Below, in pieces: positions 56,459 to 64,000 of a DNA stretch of 64,000 nt (position 1 is the first letter of the stretch; every line of letters begins with the position of its first letter). This DNA comes from Paenibacillus sp. FSL H7-0357 (lineage in GTDB: Bacteria > Bacillota > Bacilli > Paenibacillales > Paenibacillaceae): NCBI RefSeq assembly GCF_000758525.1, contig NZ_CP009241.1:6076001-6140000 (forward strand), given 5' to 3'. The notes below the pieces were generated by a model that saw only the letters and a program-made list of their open reading frames with translations, was not told where the DNA came from and made no database searches. Made by a program: the position numbers and the translations under genes.

Positions 56459-57787
56459 CTACTCAGCGCTTGTTTCTTCAGCAGCTTCTTCAGTTGCTTC
56501 AACTTCCACGCTGCTGGATACGAGCAGTTCAATGGTCTTGCGCAGCGAAATTTCTTCGTTCAAGCTGCTCAGGGAACCGTTAGCTGCAAGGATACTGCGG
56601 ATTTCTTCAGGAGAACGTTTGAAGGATTCAGCCATGGAAGCGAGCTCTTGGTTCACTTCTTCTTCGGAAACTTCGATCTTCTCTTCCTTTGCGATCACTT
56701 CAAGCACCAGGTTGTTGCGGACGCGTTTTTCGGCATCGTCTTTCATTTGGCTCTCAAGATCTTCACGGGTTTGACCGGAGAAGCTGAGGAACATATCCAT
56801 GTTCATGCCTTGTTGGCGAAGACGGTTGTCGAAATCGCGAACCATGTTTTGAACTTCACTGGCGATCATTGCTTCAGGAATTTCCACTTCAGCATTAGCT
56901 GCTGCTTTGTCAACTACTGCAGTTTCACGAACGCCTTTCAGCTCTTCCTGTTTGCGGGATTCAAGCTGTGCTTTCAGATCTGCTTTGTATTCTTCCAGTG
57001 TGTCGAATTCACTTACATCTTTGGCGAACTCGTCGTCCAGGGCAGGAAGCTGTTTGCGTTTGATTTCATGCAGCTTCACTTTGAATACAGCAGCTTTGCC
57101 TGCAAGGTTCTCTGCATGGTAAGCCTCAGGGAAAGTAACTTCTACATCCTTGAAATCACCAGTGGACATGCCTACAACCTGCTCTTCAAAACCAGGGATG
57201 AAGGAGTTGCTGCCAAGTTCCAGGGAATGACGTTCTGCTTGACCGCCTTCGAACTGCACGCCATCTACGGAACCGTCAAAGTCGATTACAGTGATATCGC
57301 CATTAGCTGCCGCTTCATCTTCAACAACAACCAGTTCAGCATGACGTTCTTGCAGACGTTTCAGTTCGGCATCCAGCTCTTCTTCAGTAACTTCAGCTTT
57401 TTGAACCGGAACTTCCAGGCCTTTGTACTCGCCCAGTTTCACTTCAGGCTTAACAGTGATCTTCGCTTTGAAAATAAATGCTTGACCTTTAGCGAATTGC
57501 TCGATGTCTACTTCAGGACGGTCTACCGGGAAAATGTCGGTTTGCTCAACAGCTTCGCCGTAAACTTCAGGAAGAAGAATGTCGATGGCATCCTGGTACA
57601 GGCTTTCTACACCAAAACGGGATTCAAAGATCGGCCGAGGCACTTTACCTTTACGGAAACCAGGTACGTTTGCTTTCTTAACCACTTTATTAAAAGCTTT
57701 GTCGAGTGCTGCAGCTACGCGTTCTGCTTCTACTTCGACTTCAAGAACTCCAAGGTTCTTCTCTATTTTTTCCCAAGTTGCCTTCAT
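56459..57787 (-). CDS. tig: trigger factor
   Basis: A 442-residue ribosome-bound chaperone with peptidyl-prolyl isomerase activity. The ribosome-binding signature is NVPGFRKGKVPRPIFE (about residues 40-55). A PPIase domain (about 150-245, ANGDITVIDFDGSVDG) and a long C-terminal helical domain follow, ending in a Glu/Ala-rich tail. It lies directly after ysoA, as in Bacillus. The long frame on the opposite strand (56648-57898) is an artefact. Confidence 0.97.
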   Translation of the reverse strand: MKATWEKIEKNLGVLEVEVEAERVAAALDKAFNKVVKKANVPGFRKGKVPRPIFESRFGVESLYQDAIDILLPEVYGEAVEQTDIFPVDRPEVDIEQFAKGQAFIFKAKITVKPEVKLGEYKGLEVPVQKAEVTEEELDAELKRLQERHAELVVVEDEAAANGDITVIDFDGSVDGVQFEGGQAERHSLELGSNSFIPGFEEQVVGMSTGDFKDVEVTFPEAYHAENLAGKAAVFKVKLHEIKRKQLPALDDEFAKDVSEFDTLEEYKADLKAQLESRKQEELKGVRETAVVDKAAANAEVEIPEAMIASEVQNMVRDFDNRLRQQGMNMDMFLSFSGQTREDLESQMKDDAEKRVRNNLVLEVIAKEEKIEVSEEEVNQELASMAESFKRSPEEIRSILAANGSLSSLNEEISLRKTIELLVSSSVEVEATEEAAEETSAE

Positions 57788-57883
57788 AATATACTTTTCC
57801 CTCCAAAAATAGGTTACATGTTTACTTTAAATAATCACGCAATTCACGCACAGAATAACCATTATATTATATACAACATCGCT

Positions 57884-58813
57884 TTATTTATCAAGTAGAG
57901 AACTCTTTACAAATCCTTTGAGAGAACGATAGGCTCCTTCAAATTGAAAGCGCATGCCGCCTGTTATCCCGTACATCCCGCGTGTTTCTTCCTCCTGCCG
58001 CGTTCCGTTCAGGCTTTCTGACACCATTTGATGCAGCGCACCCGCCCAAATATCGAGCAGCGCATCCTCTCCGTCCAACAATTTTCGATATTCGGCCGAA
58101 CCGTAAATCGACATGATAAATTGTCCCCAAAGCTCTTGGGCAAAATAATAAAGTGTAGGCTCATGAACCTCCGCCTGCTCAGCCACCCGTTCCATCACTT
58201 GGCTCACCTGCAGCGGGAAATCCTCATTTTGCAGCGGTACCGTCTCAATCTCCACAATCGACGCTTCCTGTCCGCGCATCAGCTTAATGGTTCCCTGTAC
58301 GCCGCGCCGCCGGAGGGTCTGGAGTGTACGGAATTGCAGCAGCGGATGAACCGTTGCCTTCTCCAGCCAGTCTGTCAGCGTCTCGTCGACATGTCCGCCC
58401 TCCAGATAAGAAAGCTGCTCCAGTGCCAGGATCGTCGCTTCGGACAGCGGCTCGTTCATGATACGCTTCAATAACTTATCAGGATAATCCGCATCCTCTT
58501 CCTGCTTCGATTTAGCCAGTATGCGGGCCATGTCCTCTTCCTTAAGATCCTGCTCTTCACCGGGAGCGGCATCTTTCGCATCTCCGCCCTGGGCAGCGTA
58601 TGGAAAGGCCGCCTCCAGCCAACTAAGCAGCGACTGCCATTCCTCGTAGTGCCGCTCTTCCTGACCTTGGCATTGCAGCAAAAAGCGCAGCAGTTCCATC
58701 GCTTCCCCGTAACGTTCACTCTCCAGCATCACCGTGAGCTGAATCTGATAGTAATCCAGCGTCTTCGGAAACAGCACGACATTCTCTTTGGCAGGGGAAT
58801 TCGAATGATTAAT
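57884..58813 (-). CDS. ysoA: YsoA-like TPR-type protein, probable AUU start
   Basis: A protein of about 309 residues placed before tig like ysoA of Bacillus subtilis. The N-terminal part, TLDYYQIQLTVMLESERYGEAMELLRFLL, looks like a tetratricopeptide repeat. A charged linker and a helical region with EATILALEQLSYLEGGHVDETL follow. The start is unusual: AAGGAGGTG (58821-58829) is ideally placed for an ATT at 58811-58813, seven bases after GGAGG, and no ATG, GTG or TTG is nearby. The TTG at 58846 lies about at the transcription start and has no ribosome site. The function is unknown; chaperone-like protein binding is a guess. Confidence 0.78.
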   Translation of the reverse strand: MNHSNSPAKENVVLFPKTLDYYQIQLTVMLESERYGEAMELLRFLLQCQGQEERHYEEWQSLLSWLEAAFPYAAQGGDAKDAAPGEEQDLKEEDMARILAKSKQEEDADYPDKLLKRIMNEPLSEATILALEQLSYLEGGHVDETLTDWLEKATVHPLLQFRTLQTLRRRGVQGTIKLMRGQEASIVEIETVPLQNEDFPLQVSQVMERVAEQAEVHEPTLYYFAQELWGQFIMSIYGSAEYRKLLDGEDALLDIWAGALHQMVSESLNGTRQEEETRGMYGITGGMRFQFEGAYRSLKGFVKSSLLDK

Positions 58814-58852
58814 GAGGGCACCTCCTTTTCTCCGAACCTTAATCAATTGTAG

Positions 58853-58880
58853 ATTATAGCATATCCCGGCTAGGTTTCAA
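58853..58880 (-). promoter_or_regulatory. promoter of ysoA
   Basis: On the minus strand TTGAAA (58875-58880), 16 bases, TATAAT (58853-58858). The start point near 58846 leaves a leader of about 30 bases before the proposed AUU codon. Confidence 0.75.
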
Positions 58881-58950
58881 AAAAACAAGTTGAAAAAGTT
58901 ATCTATGTATGATAACATAATTTTTGCTTGCTTTTCGCTCAAGCTATTAT

Positions 58951-59024
58951 GTCCCGGTAGCTCAGTTGGATAGAGCATGCGCCTTCTAAGCGCACGGTCG
59001 GGGGTTCGAATCCCTTCCGGGACG
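58951..59024 (+). tRNA. tRNA-Arg (anticodon TCT)
   Basis: A full cloverleaf: acceptor GTCCCGG/CCGGGAC with discriminator G, D arm GCTC/GAGC with loop AGTTGGATA, anticodon arm TGCGC/GCGCA around CTTCTAA (anticodon TCT), and T arm GGGGG/CCCTT with loop TTCGAAT. CCA is not encoded. It reads AGA codons. Confidence 0.97.
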
Positions 59025-59030
59025 TCCTTT

Positions 59031-59064
59031 CAGAAACAGCCTTCCTTCGGGGAGGCTGTTTCTG
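59031..59064 (+). terminator. hairpin after tRNA-Arg
   Basis: CAGAAACAGCCT pairs perfectly with AGGCTGTTTCTG. There is no clear T run after it, so termination would be weak or depend on the T-rich 3' arm. Confidence 0.6.
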
Positions 59065-59214
59065 CGTTCAGGCGAGCGGAGCCCGCTGCGGGCTGGCGCG
59101 TCCAAGAACGCGATGCAGTTCGGAATTAGAATGTCGGGAACACGATGTCAGCTGGACGTTGGCGTGTCCGGCAACGCAATGCCTTCTGACTGGACGTTAG
59201 GCATCTAGAATCGT

Positions 59215-59336
59215 GAAGCCCCCGGGGGTTCGTTAGACGTCTGGAACGACGAGTGAAGCCCGTTGGGGATTCGTTAGATGTTTGGAATGACGAGTGATGC
59301 CTGTTGGGAATTCGTTAGACGTTTGGAATGACGAGG
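59215..59336. repeat. three 40-41-base direct repeats
   Basis: Units begin at 59215, 59255 and 59296 with GAAGCC or GATGCC, followed by GGGGGTTCGTTAGACG-like and TGGAACGACGAG-like parts. Sequence before 59215 holds weaker relatives. No gene is present. Confidence 0.75.
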
Positions 59337-59442
59337 GAAGTCCATTGGGTGGACTACCATATCTTTGAATGAAGTCCGTCGGGTGCTGAGCGACCACAAA
59401 CGAAAATATTAGTGGTTCAGTTTAGCGGCAACTCGGCTACTG

Positions 59443-59568
59443 CGGACTCAGGAGACGCTATTTAGTCAATTACCAGACATCCGGGGGAGTCGCGGACTCC
59501 AGAGTCGTTATTTAAAAGAAATTAACCTAAATCGGGGATTTCAGCACAAATAACGCCTCCTCAGTCCG
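59443..59568. repeat. 21-base element, two direct copies and one inverted
   Basis: CGGACTC at 59443 and 59493 each starts a 21-base element ending in TTATTT or CTATTT. An inverted copy occupies 59548-59568 (begins AAATAACGCC). The second and third copies can pair to form a long stem. Confidence 0.7.
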
Positions 59569-59723
59569 GATGCGCCTAAAAACAGCCTGATCTTTAATAA
59601 TAAGGCCCCCTGGGTCCGAAGCGGGTGAGCAATAGCACCTTTCGTCAGTAGATACAGATTCTGCTTGAATTCTTTCCGTTGTCCTTCCTCTAACACGTCA
59701 ACTCCATGCATAAAAAGAAACAA

Positions 59724-59745
59724 CCCCGCCTGATAACAAGCGGGG
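59724..59745 (-). terminator. terminator on the anmK side
   Basis: CCCCGC / GCGGGG stem with a ten-base loop, followed on the minus strand by TTGTTTCTTTTT. It lies beyond the tandem array, some 540 bases after the anmK stop. Confidence 0.65.
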
Positions 59746-59761
59746 CATTTGCCTATTTACT

Positions 59762-60177
59762 AACTGCGTTTATCCTACTGGTTGAATTCACCTACCAACT
59801 GCGTTTATCCACTGGTTGAATTCACCTACCGACTGCGTTTATCCTACTGGTTGAATTCACCTACCGACTGCGTTTATCTACTGGTTGAATTCACCTACTA
59901 ACTGCGTTTATCCTACTGGTTGAATTCACCTACCAACTGCGTTTATCTACTGGTTGAATTCACCTACTGGCTGCGGTTATCTACTGGTTAGATTCACCTA
60001 CCAACTGCGTTTATCCACTGGTTGAATTCACCTACTGGCTGCGGTTATCTACTGGTTAGATTCACCTACCAACTGCGTTTATCCACTGGTTGAATTCACC
60101 TACCAACTGCGTTTATCCACTGGTTAAATTCACCTACCGGCTGCGTTTATCTAGTGGTTAAATTCACCTACCGGGCG
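59762..60177. repeat. tandem array, 12 copies of a 34-35-base unit
   Basis: Units such as AACTGCGTTTATCCACTGG followed by TTGAATTCACCTACC repeat head to tail 12 times, with no spacers. Variants alternate: AACTGCGTTT and GGCTGCGGTT heads, TCCTAC, TCCAC or TCTAC in the middle. Degraded units continue to about 60250. The unit has a near-palindromic GGTTGAATTCACC core. Confidence 0.9.
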
Positions 60178-60288
60178 TAATCTACCGGTTGCGTTTCACC
60201 CGCTGTCTGCGTTTACCTGCTGTCTGAGTCTTTCTGCTACTACGTTTACGCAGCAACAGTTAACTTCGCATGTGAAAATCAAATCCCC

Positions 60289-61476
60289 TTATGGAAACGC
60301 CAGCTTGCCCATCACTGTCGGGCGGGACGCTCCTGTGGCCGAAGGAAGATTATTGGCGACTCCGTGCATGAAATCATTGCCCAGCAAGGCGAAAATAATC
60401 GCCTCCTTCGCGTCGTCGCTGAAACCCAGCACGCTTGAGGTTATTACAGCCTGTTCCGTCAGCAGTTGCTGAAGCATAGCCAGCAGTGCAGCATTGTGCG
60501 CACCGCCGCCGCTGACGATGACCTCGTCAATTTGGCATACAGGGAATACGTACCTTAGATAACCTTCCGCTATCGTCCGCGCGGTAAAGGCGGTAGCAGT
60601 AGCTACAATATCTGCATCGTTCAAGCCGCGTGTCCGGGCCAGGGTCACAAACTGTTCGGCATAAGCTTTGCCGAAGACTTCCCGGCCTGTAGACTTGGGT
60701 GGCTTCAGTGCAAAATAAGGGTGCTCCATCATTTGATCCACCAGCATTTCGTCTGGTGTTCCCTGCGCGGCCCACGATCCTCCATCATCATAAGACATTT
60801 GACCGCCGCTCAGCAGATATACAGTCTGATCAATGACCATGTTCCCGGGGCCTGTATCGAAGGCAAACACATCCTCCGGACCCGCTGCGGCAGGAAGTGC
60901 TGTACAATTCCCGATTCCTCCAATATTCTGTAGCAGCCGCCCTTTCTCCGGATGCCGGAACAGAATCAGATCTCCATAAGGTGCCAGCGGCGCCCCCTGC
61001 CCGCCAACTGCCATGTCACCCGGGCGGAAATCCCCGACCACAACCCGGCCGGTTCTCTTGGCCAGTACAGACAAGTCGCCAAGCTGGAGCGTGGAACGGA
61101 CCAGAAGCGGATCATCGGTTGCCGCTTCTGGGATATGCCACACGGTCTGGCCGTGGGAGCTGATGAGATCAATCTCATCAAGCTCCATTCCGACACTGCG
61201 TACCGCTTCTATGGCCGCCTCAGCAAACCGTTCCGCCAGATATACGTTCATACCACATACCAGGTCCACCGATGAATGTTCTATCGTGCATAGCTCCTTC
61301 AGCCGCTCCCGAAGCCCGTCGTCATAGGGCACAGAGGAATAATGCAGCAGTTCAGCCTTGGCAGCAAGTCCGCTTCCTTCTATTGAGACTATCGCTGCGT
61401 CAATGCCATCCAGCGAAGTGCCGGACATTAAACCAACAACAACAGATTTTTGTTTAGTCCAGAGCGGGCCAATCAT
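60289..61476 (-). CDS. anmK: anhydro-N-acetylmuramic acid kinase
   Basis: A 395-residue sugar kinase of the ASKHA fold. It has GLMSGTSLDGIDAAIV, SSHGQTVWHIPE, VGDFRPGDMAVGGQGAPLAP, NIGGIGNCT, FDTGPGNMVIDQ and VIVSGGGAHNAAL. It opens and phosphorylates anhydro-MurNAc to MurNAc 6-phosphate during peptidoglycan recycling. It overlaps the end of nagZ by 4 bases and is the last gene of that unit. Confidence 0.95.
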   Translation of the reverse strand: MIGPLWTKQKSVVVGLMSGTSLDGIDAAIVSIEGSGLAAKAELLHYSSVPYDDGLRERLKELCTIEHSSVDLVCGMNVYLAERFAEAAIEAVRSVGMELDEIDLISSHGQTVWHIPEAATDDPLLVRSTLQLGDLSVLAKRTGRVVVGDFRPGDMAVGGQGAPLAPYGDLILFRHPEKGRLLQNIGGIGNCTALPAAAGPEDVFAFDTGPGNMVIDQTVYLLSGGQMSYDDGGSWAAQGTPDEMLVDQMMEHPYFALKPPKSTGREVFGKAYAEQFVTLARTRGLNDADIVATATAFTARTIAEGYLRYVFPVCQIDEVIVSGGGAHNAALLAMLQQLLTEQAVITSSVLGFSDDAKEAIIFALLGNDFMHGVANNLPSATGASRPTVMGKLAFP

Positions 61477-63449
61477 AAGCTAAGGCCCCAGCCTGCCGGA
61501 TATTTATCCCCGAGCGATACCGGCAGTCGTCCCTGAAACGGAATTTGCCCGAGCAATGCTTTGGCTGCACTTTCCAGCGCAAGCGGACGCCCTTCATATG
61601 CAGCAGCATAAGTCTCTATCTCCGGCATTGCCAGCAGGTCATAAGGATTGCGCAGCGCAACAACCGCAAGCGGCTTGCCAAGCGCCCGCAAGGATTCCAC
61701 CAAATTGCATTGATCGGGATTAAACTGCGCATTGTAGGTGCCGACAACAATCTGCTCAATGTCCTCAACCCGCGCTACCTCCAGCAGGTCAGCAGCATAG
61801 CTGGCAATATCTCCTGCCGGAACGACACGGTCAATACAATCCAGTCCATATTTACTCAGCATCGTACCAAGTCCCGCGGTTTCGCCAAAAGCTTCATCCA
61901 CAAGAGTGGCTACTACAGGAGCTGCCGTAACTGCTAGCGTCTTCTTCCGTTGTAGGGGAAGCACAGAGGATTGATTGCGGACCAAGGTGATGCTGGCTTC
62001 ACTGATACGGCGCGCCACTTCTACATGCGGCGGAGCTTCCAGCAGGCCGAGACCTGCATATGCTGCGGCAGAGCTGGCCGCGTGCCCGTATTCAACATCT
62101 ACCGCAGCGGGATTTGCAGCATGCTCGTCTTCCATCTCCAACAGTTTGGAACCCCCAGCACTTGTACCTTCTGCACTTACAGCACTCGCACCGCCTGCAC
62201 TCACTGCTCCAGCGCCATCTGCACTCCCAGCACTCGTTCCTCCTGCACCCTCAGCACTTGTGCCTTCTGCACTCACTGCTCCAGCACCCCCTGCACCCAC
62301 AGCTCCAACGCCGCCTGCACTTACGGCCGTTGAACCCGCTGCCGAAGAATCCGCCGCACCAGCCCCGCCAACAGATCCGGCTGCGATCACACCCCGCTTC
62401 ACCTTCAGCGCGAGCAGCCGCCGCACCGAGTCGTCAATGCGGGTTTCGCTGATTCTGCCTTCAGCGACCGCATGAAGGATAGCTTCAATGGCAGCCAGCT
62501 GACGGTCAGCGCGGTGGCTGATCAGAACGATATCAGCCCCGGCTTCAATGGCCAGCACCGAAGCTTCAACGGTGCCGTAGTGCTCGGCGATGGCGTTCAT
62601 CTCCATGCAATCGGTCATAATAATCCCGCCGAAGCCCAGTTCTTCTCGTAGCAGACCGGTCAGAACCGCCTTCGAGAGTGTAACCGGAAGCTTCTCCTGC
62701 TCAAGTGCCGGGAAGTAGATATGCGCCGACATCATGGCATCTACACCTTCGGCAATTGCTCTGCGGAAAGGAACCAGCTCTACGCTGTCCATACGTGCCC
62801 GGTCATGTCTAACGGTTGGCAGATCCAGATGCGAGTCCACATCAGTATCCCCGTGGCCCGGAAAATGTTTAGCCGTAGCCGCGACACCTGCATCCTGAAA
62901 TCCGCGGATCGTCGCTGCGCCATAATCGGCTACCTTCTCCGGCGATTCGCCGAAGGAACGGACGCCGATCACCGGATTCCGGGCATTATTGTTCACGTCC
63001 AGCACGGGAGCATAATTCAAATTAATGCCCATGGCGCTCAGTTCCCGCCCGCTGATCAAAGCCGCCCGATAGGCATCCTCTACCGATCCGGCCGCTGCAA
63101 TTGCCATTCCGCCGGGCATAAGCGCCACACCTTCAGTAATGCGGGCGACCATACCGCCTTCCTGGTCGATGGAGATCCAGAGAGGAGCCTTGCCGCCTTC
63201 CGCTGCAGCCCGCTGCAACTCAGCGGTCATTCTGGCTACCTGCTCCGGCGTCTCTACGTTGCGGGCGAAGTAAATAACACCGCCGATCCCCCCTTTTGCA
63301 ACAAGCTCGCGAATTCCGTCGTCCGGCACAGCGGTTCCTTCGAAACCGCACATCAGCATTTGCCCGATTTTGTCACTGAGACTCATTTCGGCGACCACCA
63401 TATCAAGGCCGCTCTCTTGTACTGCTGCCTCACGCCAATCCATTGCCAC
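61473..63449 (-). CDS. nagZ: GH3 beta-N-acetylglucosaminidase NagZ
   Basis: A 658-residue GH3 enzyme. The catalytic barrel has LMCGFEGTAVPDDGIRELV, VIGVRSFGESPEKV, KHFPGHGDTDVDSHLDLP (the loop holding the Asp-His general acid pair of NagZ) and GGIIMTDCMEMNAIAEHYG, with the nucleophile Asp in MTDCM. The C-terminal alpha/beta domain follows (ISEASITLVRNQSSVLPL onwards), as in Bacillus NagZ. Between them, about residues 353-426, is an Ala/Gly/Ser-rich low-complexity insert of near-repeats (SAGGAGAVSAEGTSAEG type). It removes GlcNAc from muropeptides. No signal peptide is evident. The start is GTG 63449; an ATG two codons later is possible. Confidence 0.93.
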   Translation of the reverse strand: MAMDWREAAVQESGLDMVVAEMSLSDKIGQMLMCGFEGTAVPDDGIRELVAKGGIGGVIYFARNVETPEQVARMTAELQRAAAEGGKAPLWISIDQEGGMVARITEGVALMPGGMAIAAAGSVEDAYRAALISGRELSAMGINLNYAPVLDVNNNARNPVIGVRSFGESPEKVADYGAATIRGFQDAGVAATAKHFPGHGDTDVDSHLDLPTVRHDRARMDSVELVPFRRAIAEGVDAMMSAHIYFPALEQEKLPVTLSKAVLTGLLREELGFGGIIMTDCMEMNAIAEHYGTVEASVLAIEAGADIVLISHRADRQLAAIEAILHAVAEGRISETRIDDSVRRLLALKVKRGVIAAGSVGGAGAADSSAAGSTAVSAGGVGAVGAGGAGAVSAEGTSAEGAGGTSAGSADGAGAVSAGGASAVSAEGTSAGGSKLLEMEDEHAANPAAVDVEYGHAASSAAAYAGLGLLEAPPHVEVARRISEASITLVRNQSSVLPLQRKKTLAVTAAPVVATLVDEAFGETAGLGTMLSKYGLDCIDRVVPAGDIASYAADLLEVARVEDIEQIVVGTYNAQFNPDQCNLVESLRALGKPLAVVALRNPYDLLAMPEIETYAAAYEGRPLALESAAKALLGQIPFQGRLPVSLGDKYPAGWGLSL

Positions 63450-63477
63450 CGCCTGCCTTCCCCCAATCAGATTTTAG

Positions 63478-64000
63478 CTATTCATACAGAAGATAAGGCT
63501 TCCGCAACATCAGCCATTTATCGCTTTCTTCCTGCCATTGTCCAATGATTTCCCGCAGCCCCTCTGCTGTGCCAATGCGCCTGCGCACCGCTTCGCCGCC
63601 GGTCAATAAATCAATGAAGTATCTCCCGCCTTCTTTCGGCGGAGCAACCCACTGAAACTGCTCCGGATAGAGTGAACACACCTCATGCAGCATGGCAAGT
63701 CCGGTACGTACGGATTCATAAGCCTGCGGCTCAGTCACGAATAATCGCACACCACCGCATAATTCTCCTTGATGTTTGGAGAAGGTTGGTGTTGCATACA
63801 CAGGATGGAAGTGCACACCCGGAAGCTGATGTTTCTCCATCGCTTCGGCAAGTAATGCCCCATCCAGCCATGGTGCGCCAACCCACTCAAACGGGCGGGT
63901 GGTTCCCCGCCCTTCTGAGAGATTCGTTCCTTCAAAAAAACAGGTTCCAGCATAAACTCTCACCGTGTCGATCGTCGGCACATTAGGGGAGGGCATCATC
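63478..64000 (-). CDS. namZ: exo-beta-N-acetylmuramidase NamZ (DUF1343), C-terminal part
   Basis: The last 174 residues of a DUF1343 protein; the gene continues past the window edge. The signature VRVYAGTCFFEGTNLSEGRGTTRPFEWVGAPW is present, with GVHFHPVYATPTFSKHQGELCGGV after it. In Bacillus the related YbbC (NamZ) removes MurNAc from peptidoglycan ends and is encoded with nagZ. Here nagZ begins 28 bases downstream, then anmK, so the three form a wall-recycling operon. Confidence 0.92.
   Translation of the reverse strand, partial: MMPSPNVPTIDTVRVYAGTCFFEGTNLSEGRGTTRPFEWVGAPWLDGALLAEAMEKHQLPGVHFHPVYATPTFSKHQGELCGGVRLFVTEPQAYESVRTGLAMLHEVCSLYPEQFQWVAPPKEGGRYFIDLLTGGEAVRRRIGTAEGLREIIGQWQEESDKWLMLRKPYLLYE

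Noticed and set aside
56648..57898. 416-residue open frame on the plus strand
   Set aside because: It lies antisense to trigger factor, has no family resemblance or ribosome site, and is rich in Phe and Cys as expected from reversed Glu/Lys-rich coding.
59541..59723. 60-residue minus-strand frame
   Set aside because: It overlaps the inverted 21-base repeat and shows no protein-like features.
59762..60177. CRISPR array
   Set aside because: Units are contiguous without unique spacers and no cas genes are present; it is a plain tandem repeat.
61975..62475. several long plus-strand frames opposite nagZ
   Set aside because: They are antisense shadows of the low-complexity insert, rich in Pro, Ala and Cys with no supporting signal.

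Overview
This window looks like a chromosomal segment of a Paenibacillus-like member of the Firmicutes. The evidence is strong AGGAGG-type ribosome binding sites, an S-layer-homology surface protein, a YwqCDE-type tyrosine kinase/phosphatase set, and the ysoA-tig-clpX-lonB-lonA-ysxC neighbourhood known from Bacillus, here with clpP and ispG inserted. The flanks have moderate GC. The block from about 16 to 36 kb is clearly AT-rich, as expected for an exchangeable surface-polysaccharide cassette.

Layout. (1) 1-7.5 kb: sugar locus with a divergent ABC permease (cut by the window edge), a GH94 phosphorylase resembling 1,2-beta-oligoglucan phosphorylase, a GH3 beta-glucosidase and a calcineurin-like phosphoesterase. 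Two identical operator-like sites face each other between the divergent units. (2) 7.6-10.7 kb: purine locus, with a purine-riboswitch-like leader, a phosphoribosyltransferase, an IMP dehydrogenase of the Tritrichomonas foetus type, and hypoxanthine phosphoribosyltransferase. (3) 10.7-13.4 kb: VanR/VanS-type two-component system with a VanZ gene but no vanHAX. (4) 13.5-15.6 kb: two multi-pass acyltransferase-type membrane proteins. (5) 16.1-44.5 kb, minus strand: a large exopolysaccharide/capsule locus. (6) 44.6-58.8 kb: protein quality control (tig, clpP, clpX, lonB, lonA, ysxC, ysoA), ispG, an orphan nuclease-like gene and a VanZ-like gene. (7) 58.95 kb: tRNA-Arg(TCT), then 1.2 kb of repeat-rich non-coding DNA. 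(8) 60.3-64 kb: peptidoglycan recycling (anmK, nagZ, namZ, the last cut by the window edge).

The polysaccharide locus, in order of transcription (right to left), holds a PHP phosphatase, an SLH protein, Wzz, BY-kinase, a PglF-like 4,6-dehydratase, two envelope proteins, a PglC-like phosphoglycosyl transferase, a 3-hydroxyacyl-CoA dehydrogenase, an SCP2-type thiolase, a PglD/NeuD-like N-acyltransferase, a PglE-like aminotransferase, glycosyltransferases, CapE-CapF-CapG for UDP-L-FucNAc, Wzy, Wzx, a CapK/PaaK-like adenylate-forming enzyme, UDP-glucose dehydrogenase and a DUF218 protein. The most interesting inference is that the thiolase and dehydrogenase, set between PglC- and PglD-like genes, make a 3-hydroxyacyl-CoA (possibly 3-hydroxybutyryl-CoA) used by the PglD-like enzyme to acylate a bacillosamine-type sugar. 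Other observations are a riboswitch leader whose terminator overlaps the aptamer (ON-type logic), eight GGG-N7-CCC elements flanking the nuclease-like gene, several repeat families, and a probable AUU start codon in ysoA.
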